From Longibacter salinarum (GTDB lineage Bacteria > Bacteroidota > Rhodothermia > Rhodothermales > Salinibacteraceae), in assembly GCF_002554795.1 (NCBI RefSeq), contig NZ_PDEQ01000011.1:42625-106624 (forward strand): a stretch of 64,000 bases of DNA. Reading direction: 5' to 3'. The notes under the pieces are model-generated. The model was not told the DNA's origin and searched no databases. It saw only the letters and a program-made list of their open reading frames with translations. Shown one piece after another: positions 33,802 through 43,700 of the stretch (position 1 is the stretch's first letter; every line of letters starts with the position of its first letter). The translations under genes were made by a program, and so were the position numbers.

Positions 33802-36462
33802 ATGGCTGACGACGCATCTTCGGCATCATCGGACTCACGCACGTCCGACCCGTCCTCATCGTCTTCTTCCAACGTCCTCCGGTGGACTCTCTACGTCATC
33901 AGCGGGTTTGTGGGGCTCGTCCTGCTTGCAGCCGTGGTCCTTCCGCAGATCTTCCCGCCGGAGCGACTCAAACGCATTGTCGTGCCACAGGTTGAGAACG
34001 CGGTCCAGCGCGATGTCACGATCGGGTCGATCGGTCTCCGCGTATTGCCTTTCCCAACCGTACGTATTACAGACTTTACGATCGCAAACGACTCGACGTT
34101 CGCAGCACGTGGGGTGTTCACAGACGAACCTGCCATTCAGGGCGATGCACTGAACGTCGACCTCGCCCTCTGGCCCCTGTTCACGGCAACGATCGAACCC
34201 ACGTCGATCGAACTGGTGCGCCCCGTCGTCCGCTATCAGATTGCAGAGGACGGAGCGACCAACTTTGACACCTTTGCAGCAACGGACAGTGCCGAGGTCG
34301 ATACATCAGAGAGTGCGATGCCCGTCTCGGTCTCGGACTTCCGGCTTACCGAAGCACGCGTTCTGTACGACGACCGCAGTACGGGCCAATGGGCGAAACT
34401 GGGCTTCACCGCTCAACTCCGGGCCGTTCCGGGAGAGAACCCACAGGCGATCGATAGCCGCGGCACGATCGAGGACCTGACGCTGGCCTACGTGTCTGAA
34501 CCGGACGCGGACACGACGGCGCTGCAGAATGCTACTGTCGACTATGATGCGCTCGCGAACACGACAGCCGGCACCATCGACATTCGCAACCTGAAGGTGT
34601 CCACCCCACCAATCGGGCTCGCCATGACCGGCTCAATCAGGGAAATGAGCGCCGATCGTCCGGTCGTGGATCTTGCAATCGAAACAACGGACGCTGACCT
34701 CGCGCAACTCGCCGCCATCGTTCCCGGCGGCGTGGGCGAAGGCGTCGCTCCGCGCGGCACACTCAATCTGAACGTGGCGATGCAGGGCCCGCTCCCGGAT
34801 AGCACGGGCTCGACCGAGGGCCTTTCCCTGACGGGCGACGGGTCGCTCTCCGGCGTTGGCGTGGACGTTGACGGCACCACCATGCTCGCCGACCTCGGGG
34901 CTGCGCTCTCGATCTCGCTGGAGTCGATCGCAGTGAACAACATCGAGGGGCGCCTGCTGGGCAAACCGCTGTCTGGACAAGTCACCGTCAGCGAACCGCT
35001 CGCCGACGCGCCGCAGCTGAACGGACAACTCGCCGGCGCGGCGGACCTGGCGGAGCTGTCCTCGCTCGCAGCCGAGGAAGGCGGCGAGACGGTCGACATC
35101 GCCGGTGCCGTGGACTACGACATCCGCTTCTCCGGTCCAGCCACCGATACCGACGCGATCCGCGTGCGCGGCCCGATCACGCTGGCGAACGTGCGGGTCC
35201 CGAACGAGTCGCTGCGCGAGCCGCTTGAAATTGACGATGCCACGATTCAACTCACCGGGACCGGACTCCAGGCCGACCGCTTCCAGATGCGTTCCGGCGA
35301 AACCACCATGCAGCTGGGCTTCACCGTGCAGGACCTGCTCCCGGTCTCACGTGGCCTTGCAGAAACCAACCCGGCGGTCCGGATCGCCTTCAACTTCTCA
35401 TCCGACGAGATCGACCTCGTCGAGCTGATGCCGGAAGAAGACGGATCCGCGCCAACCTATGCCGACCTGTTCACCGCGCAGCTTGCCGGAACGCGCGTGG
35501 ATGGACGTCCGGCCGAAGAGGTCGCCCAGGAGGTGTACGGAGACGTCGAACTCCCCGCCTACCGCGTGAACGGCGACGTGCGAATCGGCACGCTGCTCAA
35601 TGACCCACAGCGGTTCGACAACCTGACATTCGATGTCAACCTCCGGAACCGTCGTCTCGAGGTCCCGAACCTTTCCGCGAAAACGTACGGCGGAACGCTG
35701 GCCGGATCGATCGTGCTGGATCAGAGCGCGGCCGCAACCTCGGCTTATGTCCGCCCCGCGTCGCAAGAATCTGTTTTGATGGCATCGGCCCGTGGTGGCA
35801 TCGCCCCTCGTCGAGTCGAGCGCCTACCGATGCCGGCAACACCCACCGCGCTGTCATACAACTTCGAGTTGACCGGAGCAAAGGCCAGTGCGTTCCTGCG
35901 CGATTGGACGACGCTGGGCGAGTTCGTGAATGGCACGATGGACTTCTCGATCGACGGCTCCTCTCCACTGACGAGCGGTCTGCTGCCGGTCGCACAAGCG
36001 CTCACCGCCGGCGGACGCTCACTCGTGGCAGACGGCGGATTTTCCTCGGACTTCGCCCTTCCCGCGAAGCTCGTGGATAAACTGGGCGTCAGCAAACCCT
36101 CGTTCTCCAACTTCAAACAGTTCGGTGGCCCTTTCACGATCGAAGACGGCGAACTCAAAATCGGCGAATGGGACATGCAAAATAATCAGGTCCAGACCTC
36201 GCTGAGCGGCGCGTTCGGTCTCGGCGGCACAGTGGACCTGGACATGACGGCAGAAATGCCCCTCTCGATGGTTCGTGGCTCGAAGCTTTCCGGCCAGACC
36301 GGCGGCATCCTGGATCGCCTGAGCGGAAAGGACGGCACCGTCCCGGTCGGCATCTCCGTTGGTGGCACCATCAGCGAACCGACGTTTACCATCGACACGA
36401 GCGCGCTGCAGGATTCTCTGAAAGAACTCCTCCCCCGCGGGCTGCGCCGGTTGATTGATTAA
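33802..36462 (+). CDS. AsmA-family envelope protein
   Basis: The 886-residue product has a Ser-rich cytoplasmic tail (1-24), one transmembrane helix (~27-48, WTLYVISGFVGLVLLAAVVL) and a long periplasmic beta-rich domain. FPPERLKRIVVPQVENAVQRDVTIGSIGLRVLPFPTVRITDFTIAND is the AsmA N-terminal signature. The end (DFALPAKLVDKLGVSKPSFSNF...TSLSGAFGLGGTVDLDMTAEMPLSMVRG) matches AsmA_2. Members of this class (AsmA, TamB, YhdP) form lipid-carrying grooves between inner and outer membranes. It is monocistronic, and its stop codon lies within a heptamer array. Confidence 0.85.
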   Translation: MADDASSASSDSRTSDPSSSSSSNVLRWTLYVISGFVGLVLLAAVVLPQIFPPERLKRIVVPQVENAVQRDVTIGSIGLRVLPFPTVRITDFTIANDSTFAARGVFTDEPAIQGDALNVDLALWPLFTATIEPTSIELVRPVVRYQIAEDGATNFDTFAATDSAEVDTSESAMPVSVSDFRLTEARVLYDDRSTGQWAKLGFTAQLRAVPGENPQAIDSRGTIEDLTLAYVSEPDADTTALQNATVDYDALANTTAGTIDIRNLKVSTPPIGLAMTGSIREMSADRPVVDLAIETTDADLAQLAAIVPGGVGEGVAPRGTLNLNVAMQGPLPDSTGSTEGLSLTGDGSLSGVGVDVDGTTMLADLGAALSISLESIAVNNIEGRLLGKPLSGQVTVSEPLADAPQLNGQLAGAADLAELSSLAAEEGGETVDIAGAVDYDIRFSGPATDTDAIRVRGPITLANVRVPNESLREPLEIDDATIQLTGTGLQADRFQMRSGETTMQLGFTVQDLLPVSRGLAETNPAVRIAFNFSSDEIDLVELMPEEDGSAPTYADLFTAQLAGTRVDGRPAEEVAQEVYGDVELPAYRVNGDVRIGTLLNDPQRFDNLTFDVNLRNRRLEVPNLSAKTYGGTLAGSIVLDQSAAATSAYVRPASQESVLMASARGGIAPRRVERLPMPATPTALSYNFELTGAKASAFLRDWTTLGEFVNGTMDFSIDGSSPLTSGLLPVAQALTAGGRSLVADGGFSSDFALPAKLVDKLGVSKPSFSNFKQFGGPFTIEDGELKIGEWDMQNNQVQTSLSGAFGLGGTVDLDMTAEMPLSMVRGSKLSGQTGGILDRLSGKDGTVPVGISVGGTISEPTFTIDTSALQDSLKELLPRGLRRLID

Positions 36463-36497
36463 TGATTGTCGATTGTGAATGGTGGGTTGTGGATTGG
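36456..36497. repeat. Heptamer array (NGATTGT)6 at asmA stop codon
   Basis: Six 7-bp units starting inside the last codons and stop of the AsmA gene: TGATTAA, TGATTGT, CGATTGT, GAATGGT, GGGTTGT, GGATTGG. Its reverse complement resembles the array at 36741-36775. Confidence 0.8.
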
Positions 36498-36546
36498 ATT
36501 TTTTACGGTCGTGAAGGACGGATCCGAAGCTGTCTCCACGTTTCAC

Positions 36547-36726
36547 AACCTGTTTGGCGGATAGATCTCGAAACGCAAAGACGGTTGCTCATGCTTATCA
36601 AAAGCCTGACGGTGATCTTCTCGCGATGACGCAGTAGACACGGTGCGCGAGATCAACCGAACCCGGTAGTTGGAACATAGCGAGTCCGTACCACTGGATC
36701 GCCGAAGGCTGTCCGCCAGACAGGTT
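36547..36726. repeat. Inverted-end element, copy C (180 bp)
   Basis: AACCTGTTTGGCGGA (36547-36561) and TCCGCCAGACAGGTT (36712-36726) are the inverted ends, with one mismatch apart from the central pair. The GCCGAAGGCTG block precedes the right end as in copy A. It lies between two convergent genes and between two inverted heptamer arrays. Confidence 0.75.
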
Positions 36727-36740
36727 CTCAACCCTCAGTT

Positions 36741-36775
36741 CTCAATTCCGAATCCCTAATCCCCAATCCTTAATC
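36741..36775. repeat. Heptamer array (CCNAATC)5 at hydrolase stop codon
   Basis: Five units, CTCAATT, CCGAATC, CCTAATC, CCCAATC, CTTAATC, run into the stop codon (36770-36772) of the minus-strand serine hydrolase gene. The array is the inverse of that at 36456-36497. Confidence 0.8.
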
Positions 36776-37852
36776 TTCACCCCCCAACCACTCATTAATC
36801 TGGCCGCAGAAGCGCATTAGACGTCCGCTCTGGTCTCCGACATCTGCCTGGGACGACAGCGATGACGTCATCACCATGACGAGGTCCCGTGACGGTACAA
36901 TGAAGAGCATTTGCCCGCCGTATCCCCACGCGAAAAACGTGGGCTCACCACCGAAGACTTCGAACCACCAGAAGTAGCCGTACCGAAACCCGCGGTAGGT
37001 GCGCAGGACACGGACGTTCCAGCTTGCTCCAATCCAGTCGGGCGGGATGACCTGTCGGCGTTGTCCGTTGTCACTTTTCACCCATCCGCCGCGGTGATAG
37101 AGCTGCCCGAAGCTCAGGAGTCCGCGTGGCGTGAGTGCAAGGTTGTTGCCTCCGAAACGATAGCCGAGCGGGTCCTCCTGCCACGCCCGGATCTGGACGC
37201 CGAGGGGGTCGAAGAGCTGTTCCTGTGCGTACGCCCGAAGGTCGCGCCCCGTCGCCTTCTCCAGGATGACCGCCACGAGGTGCGAGCTTCCTGTACTGTA
37301 GATCATCCGCCCGCCCGGCGTGCTCACCAGTGGACGTTCGAGTGCATCGCGCACCCAGTTGTTCGTGCTCACCCACGAGCCGTAATTCCCAAAGCTGGTG
37401 GATTCGAGCCCCGCCCGCATTGTCATCAGGTCGCCCAGCGTGATTGAGCGCCGGACGCTGTCCTCAGGCGCCGTACCATCCAGGATGTCCGGAAAAAAGG
37501 GACCGATCGGCTGCTCCGGACCCTCCAGGTACCCGTCGCGAATTGCGAGTCCGACGAGCGCAGAGAGTATCGTTTTGCTGGCTGACTTGACGTTGACGGC
37601 CTCTCTTGCGCTCTGCCCCGGCGCATACCACTCCACGACGAGCGTGTCGCCGTGCGCCATGAGCAGACTGGACAGCGGCTGCAGATTCTGCGCGCGAGCG
37701 ACGATCGAATCCAGGACGGGCACGGGCCACGCGGCGGCATCGTCCTCCACAGGCAGCCACGGTCGGTCCTGACCCGGCGACGACTGTGCAACGAGCGGAG
37801 CGGGCTGCGTAAGAGCAACGAGCAACAGCAATACAAAGGTGAAGAGTCGCAT
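36770..37852 (-). CDS. Class C beta-lactamase-like serine hydrolase
   Basis: The product has 360 residues from ATG 37852, which begins a clean signal peptide (MRLFTFVLLLLVALTQPAPL, cleavage after VAQ). The start at 37897 adds a non-native leader. The SxxK catalytic motif is SASK (90-93). A YST in MIYSTGSSHLV takes the place of the YxN tyrosine. FAWGYGGQMLFIVPSRDLVMVMTSS is the conserved C-terminal block of the penicillin-binding-protein-like esterase group. Members hydrolyse esters, D-amino-acid peptides or unknown substrates in the periplasm; true lactam resistance is not implied. It is convergent with asmA and divergent from ggt. Confidence 0.85.
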   Translation of the reverse strand: MRLFTFVLLLLVALTQPAPLVAQSSPGQDRPWLPVEDDAAAWPVPVLDSIVARAQNLQPLSSLLMAHGDTLVVEWYAPGQSAREAVNVKSASKTILSALVGLAIRDGYLEGPEQPIGPFFPDILDGTAPEDSVRRSITLGDLMTMRAGLESTSFGNYGSWVSTNNWVRDALERPLVSTPGGRMIYSTGSSHLVAVILEKATGRDLRAYAQEQLFDPLGVQIRAWQEDPLGYRFGGNNLALTPRGLLSFGQLYHRGGWVKSDNGQRRQVIPPDWIGASWNVRVLRTYRGFRYGYFWWFEVFGGEPTFFAWGYGGQMLFIVPSRDLVMVMTSSLSSQADVGDQSGRLMRFCGQINEWLGGED

Positions 37853-38138
37853 AGGCGCCGTCTGACACGGAGGGTCGATCGAGAAAAAGAAATGCAAGTC
37901 TGCTTGCCGGCTTGCGAGGTCGTAACCCCGCCGGTCTGGATATCGAAAGGGTCAGGCTGTACGTTTTTAAGCGCACCAGCGCAACGACTGATAGCCCAAA
38001 CTCCACCTCGAGGTTCGGGCCAGGATATAGGCGAAGCGTTCGTATCAAGTAATGCCTTGGGCGACAACGCCTCATTTGGTCGTAGATATCGCGCTTTCGC
38101 CCGGATCCGCCGATTTCTATCATCTGTCCCCCTCCCTC

Positions 38139-39944
38139 ATGCGCCCCCTCTTCTCCCGTCGGCGAAGCATATACGTCGGCGTCGCCCTAACCGTCGTACT
38201 CGCTGCTCTCCTGGCTCTCGCGGGCTGGACGCATGATGCCACCTCTATCACGGGGACTCCTGATCGGATTCCGTCCGCCTCGTCGACACCTGAGTTTGCC
38301 GACAACGGCATGGTCGTGTCCGCCCGACGCGAGGCCTCCGAAGCCGGCGTCGAGATGCTGCGGAAGGGTGGAAACGCCGTGGATGCCGCTGTCGCCACCG
38401 GCTTCGCGCTCGCTGTCGTCTACCCGTCCTCCGGCAACATCGGCGGAGGCGGCTTCATGGTGATCCGCATGGCCGACGGCACGGTCACCACCATCGATCA
38501 CCGGGAAACGGCGCCGGCCGGAGCGACGCAGGAGGTTTTTCTGGATGAAGAAGGGAATGCGGCTCCGCGCCGGAGTCGCGTAGGTGCTCTTGCCTCTGGC
38601 GTCCCCGGCACGGTCCACGGACTGCTCAGCGCACTGAAGAAGTACGGCACGTTGTCGCGTGAGGAAGTCATGGGTCCGGCAATCCGCATGGCCGAAGAGG
38701 GCATTCCGCTTCCGTACGGCGTCGCCCAGCGGTTCAACAACTATCGGGACGACTTCTCGGCGTTTGAGTCCACGCGGACGTACTTCACCAAAGCGGACTC
38801 CGCCAAGCGGTACCGGGCTGGCGAACGGTGGCGGCAGCCGGATCTGGCCGAGACGCTCACGCGCATCCGGGATCACGGAATCGACGGGTTCTACGACGGA
38901 AGAACGGCGCAGCAGATCGTCGATCAGATGGACAAACTTGGCGGCCTGATCGACCGGGAGGACCTGCGCAACTACACGTCGGTCGAGCGTGAGCCGGTGT
39001 CGATGAACTACCGCGGCTACACGCTGCACGCGATGGGACCGCCGTCGTCGGGCGGCGTAGCGCTGGCGCAACTCCTGCATGCCGCGGAAGCGAAGGACCT
39101 GAAGGCAATGGGCTACCAGTCGAGCTCGACCGTGCACTACCTCGGCGAGGCCATGAAGCGCACGTTCGCGGACCGGGCGAAGTGGCTCGGCGACCCCGAC
39201 TTCGTTGACATCCCGACGGAAGAGTTGACAGACTCCGCGTACGTTGCCAAGCGCATGGCGACATTTGACCCCGATCGGATCACCCCGACGGATTCTGTGT
39301 CCGCCGGCCAGCCCGCTGTGGCCGACGAGTCGATGGAAACGAACCATTACTCGGTGGTGGACGATAATGGGATGGCCGTGAGCGTGACGACGACACTGAA
39401 TTCGAGTTACGGATCGAAGGTGGTCGTCGACGGCGCCGGTTTCTTTCTCAACAATGAGATGAACGACTTCGTGCTGAAACCGGGTGTCCCCAACCAGTTC
39501 GGCCTCAGCGGCTCCGAGCGCAACCTCGTCGCTCCGGGCCGACGCATGGTGTCGTCGATGACGCCAACGATCGTCGAGGACGCACATGGCCGACTTCATC
39601 TCGTTATTGGCGCACCGGGCGGCTCGACCATTATCACGACCGTCTTCCAGGTCATCACGAACGTGATCGACTACGGGATGGACATCGAACAGGCCGTCAC
39701 CGCCGGACGCATCCATCACCAGTGGCGCCCCGAGACGCTACACCACGAACGGTACACACTTCCCGCCGATGTCGTCGAAAACCTGGAGACGCGCGGATGG
39801 GTCGTGAAGGAGGGAATTTTCGGGTACGACACCTGGGGGCGAGCCCACGGCATCCGTGCCCGATATCCCTCCGACAGGAAGGGGGAGCAGGAATACTTTG
39901 GCGGCGCGGATCCGCGTCGTTCGGGAGCAGCCGTCGGCTACTGA
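38139..39944 (+). CDS. ggt: Gamma-glutamyltransferase
   Basis: The product has 601 residues from ATG 38139, with an N-terminal anchor or signal helix (SIYVGVALTVVLAALLALAGW). An ATG at 38052 would place a poor leader ahead of it. Family blocks in order are VSARREASEAGVEMLRKGGNAVDAAVATGFALAVVYPSSGNIGGGGFMVI, ETAPAGATQEVFL, and the autoprocessing site METNHYSVVD, whose Thr becomes the N-terminal nucleophile of the small subunit. NNEMNDF and LHLVIGAPGGSTIITTVFQVI follow. The enzyme cleaves gamma-glutamyl bonds such as in glutathione in the periplasm. The length is normal. Confidence 0.93.
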   Translation: MRPLFSRRRSIYVGVALTVVLAALLALAGWTHDATSITGTPDRIPSASSTPEFADNGMVVSARREASEAGVEMLRKGGNAVDAAVATGFALAVVYPSSGNIGGGGFMVIRMADGTVTTIDHRETAPAGATQEVFLDEEGNAAPRRSRVGALASGVPGTVHGLLSALKKYGTLSREEVMGPAIRMAEEGIPLPYGVAQRFNNYRDDFSAFESTRTYFTKADSAKRYRAGERWRQPDLAETLTRIRDHGIDGFYDGRTAQQIVDQMDKLGGLIDREDLRNYTSVEREPVSMNYRGYTLHAMGPPSSGGVALAQLLHAAEAKDLKAMGYQSSSTVHYLGEAMKRTFADRAKWLGDPDFVDIPTEELTDSAYVAKRMATFDPDRITPTDSVSAGQPAVADESMETNHYSVVDDNGMAVSVTTTLNSSYGSKVVVDGAGFFLNNEMNDFVLKPGVPNQFGLSGSERNLVAPGRRMVSSMTPTIVEDAHGRLHLVIGAPGGSTIITTVFQVITNVIDYGMDIEQAVTAGRIHHQWRPETLHHERYTLPADVVENLETRGWVVKEGIFGYDTWGRAHGIRARYPSDRKGEQEYFGGADPRRSGAAVGY

Positions 39945-40761
39945 CACGGCAACGGGTTTCCTCACAACGTCATCGGAGAGGCGGGAATGATCTCCGAACG
40001 CCGCTGGGGACCCGGATGTGCGTTTCTTCCTTGACCGAGCTGGCAGCCGAGCAGATTGCGTTTCGCAAACGGGGAATCCGGGGCCGCGGGAAGGGAAGAA
40101 AGGCCAGAGGCGGTCCTACTCTTCAGGGCCTGGTCAACACGTTGCGCTGGCATCTGGGCGATTGGCGCACAGGCTGTGTTTCCCCACCGCCCAGCGGCTC
40201 GCCAACGAAGAGGTGCCAGAAGTCTCCTGAAAAAGCTCTTGCCGCAGGACAACCCGCAGACGATTCAGGTCTACGAGCCGTTGCGTTCGTACGTGCAGTA
40301 GGCGTTCGAAAACGCCCTGGAGCACCTCGGATGAAAGCGGCGATCATCGCGGAAACGCGGAGGTGATTGGATGTTGTCCGGATCGTGCTCGTAATTACGG
40401 ATGGTGTCCGAGTCGTAAATCCCACACAAAAAAGTGGCCTGATCTATATTCTGAGCCGACCCATTCGGGAAATCTCGCGACGACTCCGACGCCTTCCGGA
40501 TGATCAGATGTTGTAACGATGATTCGCGAAAGGGCATGAAGTGCCCGTCTGACCTACTCACGTTTTACGCTGAGATCCTGGCCCTCGTTGGAATCGCCCT
40601 GCTCGCCGATTTCGTCCCGTTCGAGCTGGTGCCGCCCCACGACACGCACACGCGGCTGCGCCGGACGGCATGAAAGATATCGACGTCCATGACGAAGGCG
40701 GACGCGCGTGCTCGCCTCTCTTTTCCGCCCTCTTTCCTCTTTCTGTCCTCGGCCCGCTGCC
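39945..40761. other. Intergenic region, no supported gene
   Basis: These 817 bases hold no recognised gene. One plus-strand frame around 40215-40325 reads LLKKLLPQDNPQTIQVYEPL and is broken by stop codons, so it may be a remnant. A 45-codon frame at 40536-40673 has a hydrophobic stretch (YAEILALVGIALLADFVPF) and might be a small membrane peptide, but no ribosome binding site supports it. Confidence 0.4.
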
Positions 40762-43700
40762 ATGCCCGACGAATCGACGTCCAATGAATCGATGCCTGAC
40801 GAACCGATGCCTGACGAGTCGCTCGCCGAGCGGCTCCTCTCGCTCTTCGATGGCACCATCGACCGCCGCGACTTCCTGAAGCGCAGCGCCGGTCTTGCCG
40901 GAAGCGCCGCACTGGCAGCCACGCTACCGGGATGTGTTTCCGGCTGCGAAGGAGAGCCCCCGAAAATTGAAGGCCCGCTGCCCTACGCCGTCTGGGAGCA
41001 AATGCAGCAGGCCCTCCGCACCTCGCCTGATCATCTCCCCGCCCAGGCCGACCGCCTTGTTGAAGAAGGCGACCCGGAGGCGATCTTCCAGTTCGTTCGT
41101 GACCGCATCGCCACCTATCCGCCCCCCACGTCGTATTGGGGGACGAACGACCTCGTGAACGGCGTCCGCTGGGGGACGCGAGCCACGCTACGCGGCGGGG
41201 CGGGCACGCCTCGCGAAAAAGCTGACCTGTTGGCCAATCTGTATCAGCGCGCCGGTCTGGAGGCTGAGGTCGTCACGTCGCCGGATTCACGTGCCGACAG
41301 CGAGCGGGATGCCTTCTACCACCCCGTCGAAACTCCTTTCGCGCCCCAAATCGATCCGGAAACGGTGACGCACTGGCGCAAGGAGCTAGGCCTTCCCGAA
41401 ACTGCCGCGAGCGACGCCATCCCGCGTATCGACGAAGACGGCCAAGAAAGTGCCGCACTGGCAAAACGCCTTCTCGATGTGCTTCCCGAAGACGCCAAGG
41501 AAGCCGATGCGTTCAGCGCTCGCTGGCAACAGGCCGTGGGCGTGCGCTTGAGCGACGAAAACGAATCGGAGCTCTACGCCAACCCCTCGCGCCCGAATGC
41601 CTCCCTCGGTGCCCCGCCGGTGGACAACGATCAGCTCACGCCCGCCGATGAAGCCAACGATCCGCTCGCGGTAGAAGTCACCCTCGAAGCCGCCGTCTCG
41701 TCTGCCCCAGAGGAGCGCTTCGAACTCGTCAGCGGGCAGTGGACGGCTGATGAGGTGGCCGGGCGGCAACTTCTCGTTCGCATGGCACCGACGATGGAAC
41801 TGGAGGAGTTGCTTGAGGCGCGTCTAAACGACGTGCGCATCTTTGCCCCGATTCTGGCGATGCAGGCGCCGAACCTATCGGAAACAGAAGCCGCCAAGCT
41901 ATCCGAGCACGGTGACGCCGTGACGATTGACGGCGACCGCCTCGAATCCCACGACGATGGCACGCTTACCTACAACGGACGCACATTGCAGGGCTCCGGC
42001 GACGGCACCGACCCCGCGACCGTCGAAACCATCGAAATGCAGGCCGTGGCGGAGGGCTTTCCACACGTGACACTTCAGGTGCGCCCCCTCGACGAAGACG
42101 GCGAGGTCGTCAACGGACTGCCGGCCTCTGCTTTTGCAGTGAAAGACGAGGGCGAAGCGGTCGGCTTCACGCTTAGCGCCAACCGCGACGCGCCGATCGT
42201 GCGCATCCTTGCCGACCAGTCGACGAGCATGCCGGAGCCCTTCCGGGGCGAGAGCATGGAACAGCTTGTAGGCACCGTGCGAGAAGAGGTGCTCGAGGAA
42301 TACCCCAACGCGGATGTGCGTTTCAGGGAAACCAACTCCGATCAGTGGACCGCGCTCAAGGACGCGGCCCGCGGCGACGCCAACCTCATCGTCTACGTCC
42401 ACGACGGAGAACCCACCGACGGCCTCAACGACGAAATCCGTCGCGTACTCGAAAGCGGGCCGCCGGCCGTCATCCTGGATGTGACCGACCGTCTGGCCAC
42501 GCAGCGTGCCGACGGAGCAGAAAATCCCTTCGACAAAATGGCCGACACCACCGGCGGGGCGGCGTTCTCCGTCAGCGGTGGCGAGCGCGAGGCTGCGCGC
42601 AACGTCATCCTCGACTACCTGGACGAGTTTGAGGTGACGGACCCGTACCGGTTAGCCTACCGCGCGCCTACCAAGTCGGGAGGCGAGCGCACCGTGCGGC
42701 TTCGCCTCAACGATGGTGGCAACACCGAAAGTACGGCATCCTACACGGCTGAAGCCGCCGAACCACCCGTGCAGCTCAGCAGCCTCCACCTGACGGTGCA
42801 GGTTGGGGACACCGAGGTACAACGCACCCTCGCCGGGTGGGACGAACAGGGCGAGACGGGGCCCACCGACGCAGACCTGCGCGCCGTGCGCGGGGCGCTC
42901 TTCGGCACGCACCTGCTCTCGTTCGAGGCCGCCGCGCCCTCCACTGCCATCGTCGTCGACGACTTCCTGTCCGCCAAGATCACGCATAAGCCCGTTGACC
43001 TGGCGGCCCGCGAAGGAGCTGGCGTTCAACGCATCAAAAAGAAGCTCCGCCAGGGCACGCGATTCCTTCCAAGCGAACCGCTGCTCTTGCACGCCCCGCT
43101 GCCCACCCCGGCCGACGGCAACGCTCGCACCTACGAGACGGGCCTGCGCGCTGTCCTCTTCAGCACGCACTTCACCTTCGGCGAGGACTACGTGAGCACC
43201 CGCGCCGACGTGCTACCCACTGCGGGCTTCACCACTGCCGCCCCGGATCCTCGCGTCGCGTTCCGCCGCACGCTACGCCAGACTGCCCGCCTCGCTGTCA
43301 CCGAACACGCCCTCTTTTCCGATACCACGCGATCGCGCCTGGCGGACCGGCCGCTCCGAACGCTCAACACATACACCCCCTACTACTACGATGCGGCCAA
43401 CATGTCCGACGAACAGAAGATGCCGTGGCAGCACGCCGCGCGCAACGCCTGGACGCAGCGGGATCAGTATTTCCTCGGTCCCGAAGATGGCGAAGGCCCG
43501 CCCGCCTTCTGGAGCGTGACGCAAGATACCGGCGCGCTCCTGGGCCTGCTCGCCGACGGCAGCGGCGGAGGGAGTCGACGCGAGCGCATCGAAGAATCCA
43601 TCGACGCTCTCTCGCAAACGTTCGCGGTCCTCAACCTGTGGGTTGGCGGCGCAGTATCCGCCGGCGCAATCAATCCCATCGGCGGGGTCGCGCTCGGGGC

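Noticed and set aside
38187..39719. 510-codon minus-strand frame under ggt
   Set aside because: Shadow of gamma-glutamyltransferase; no recognisable domain and His/Arg-rich composition.
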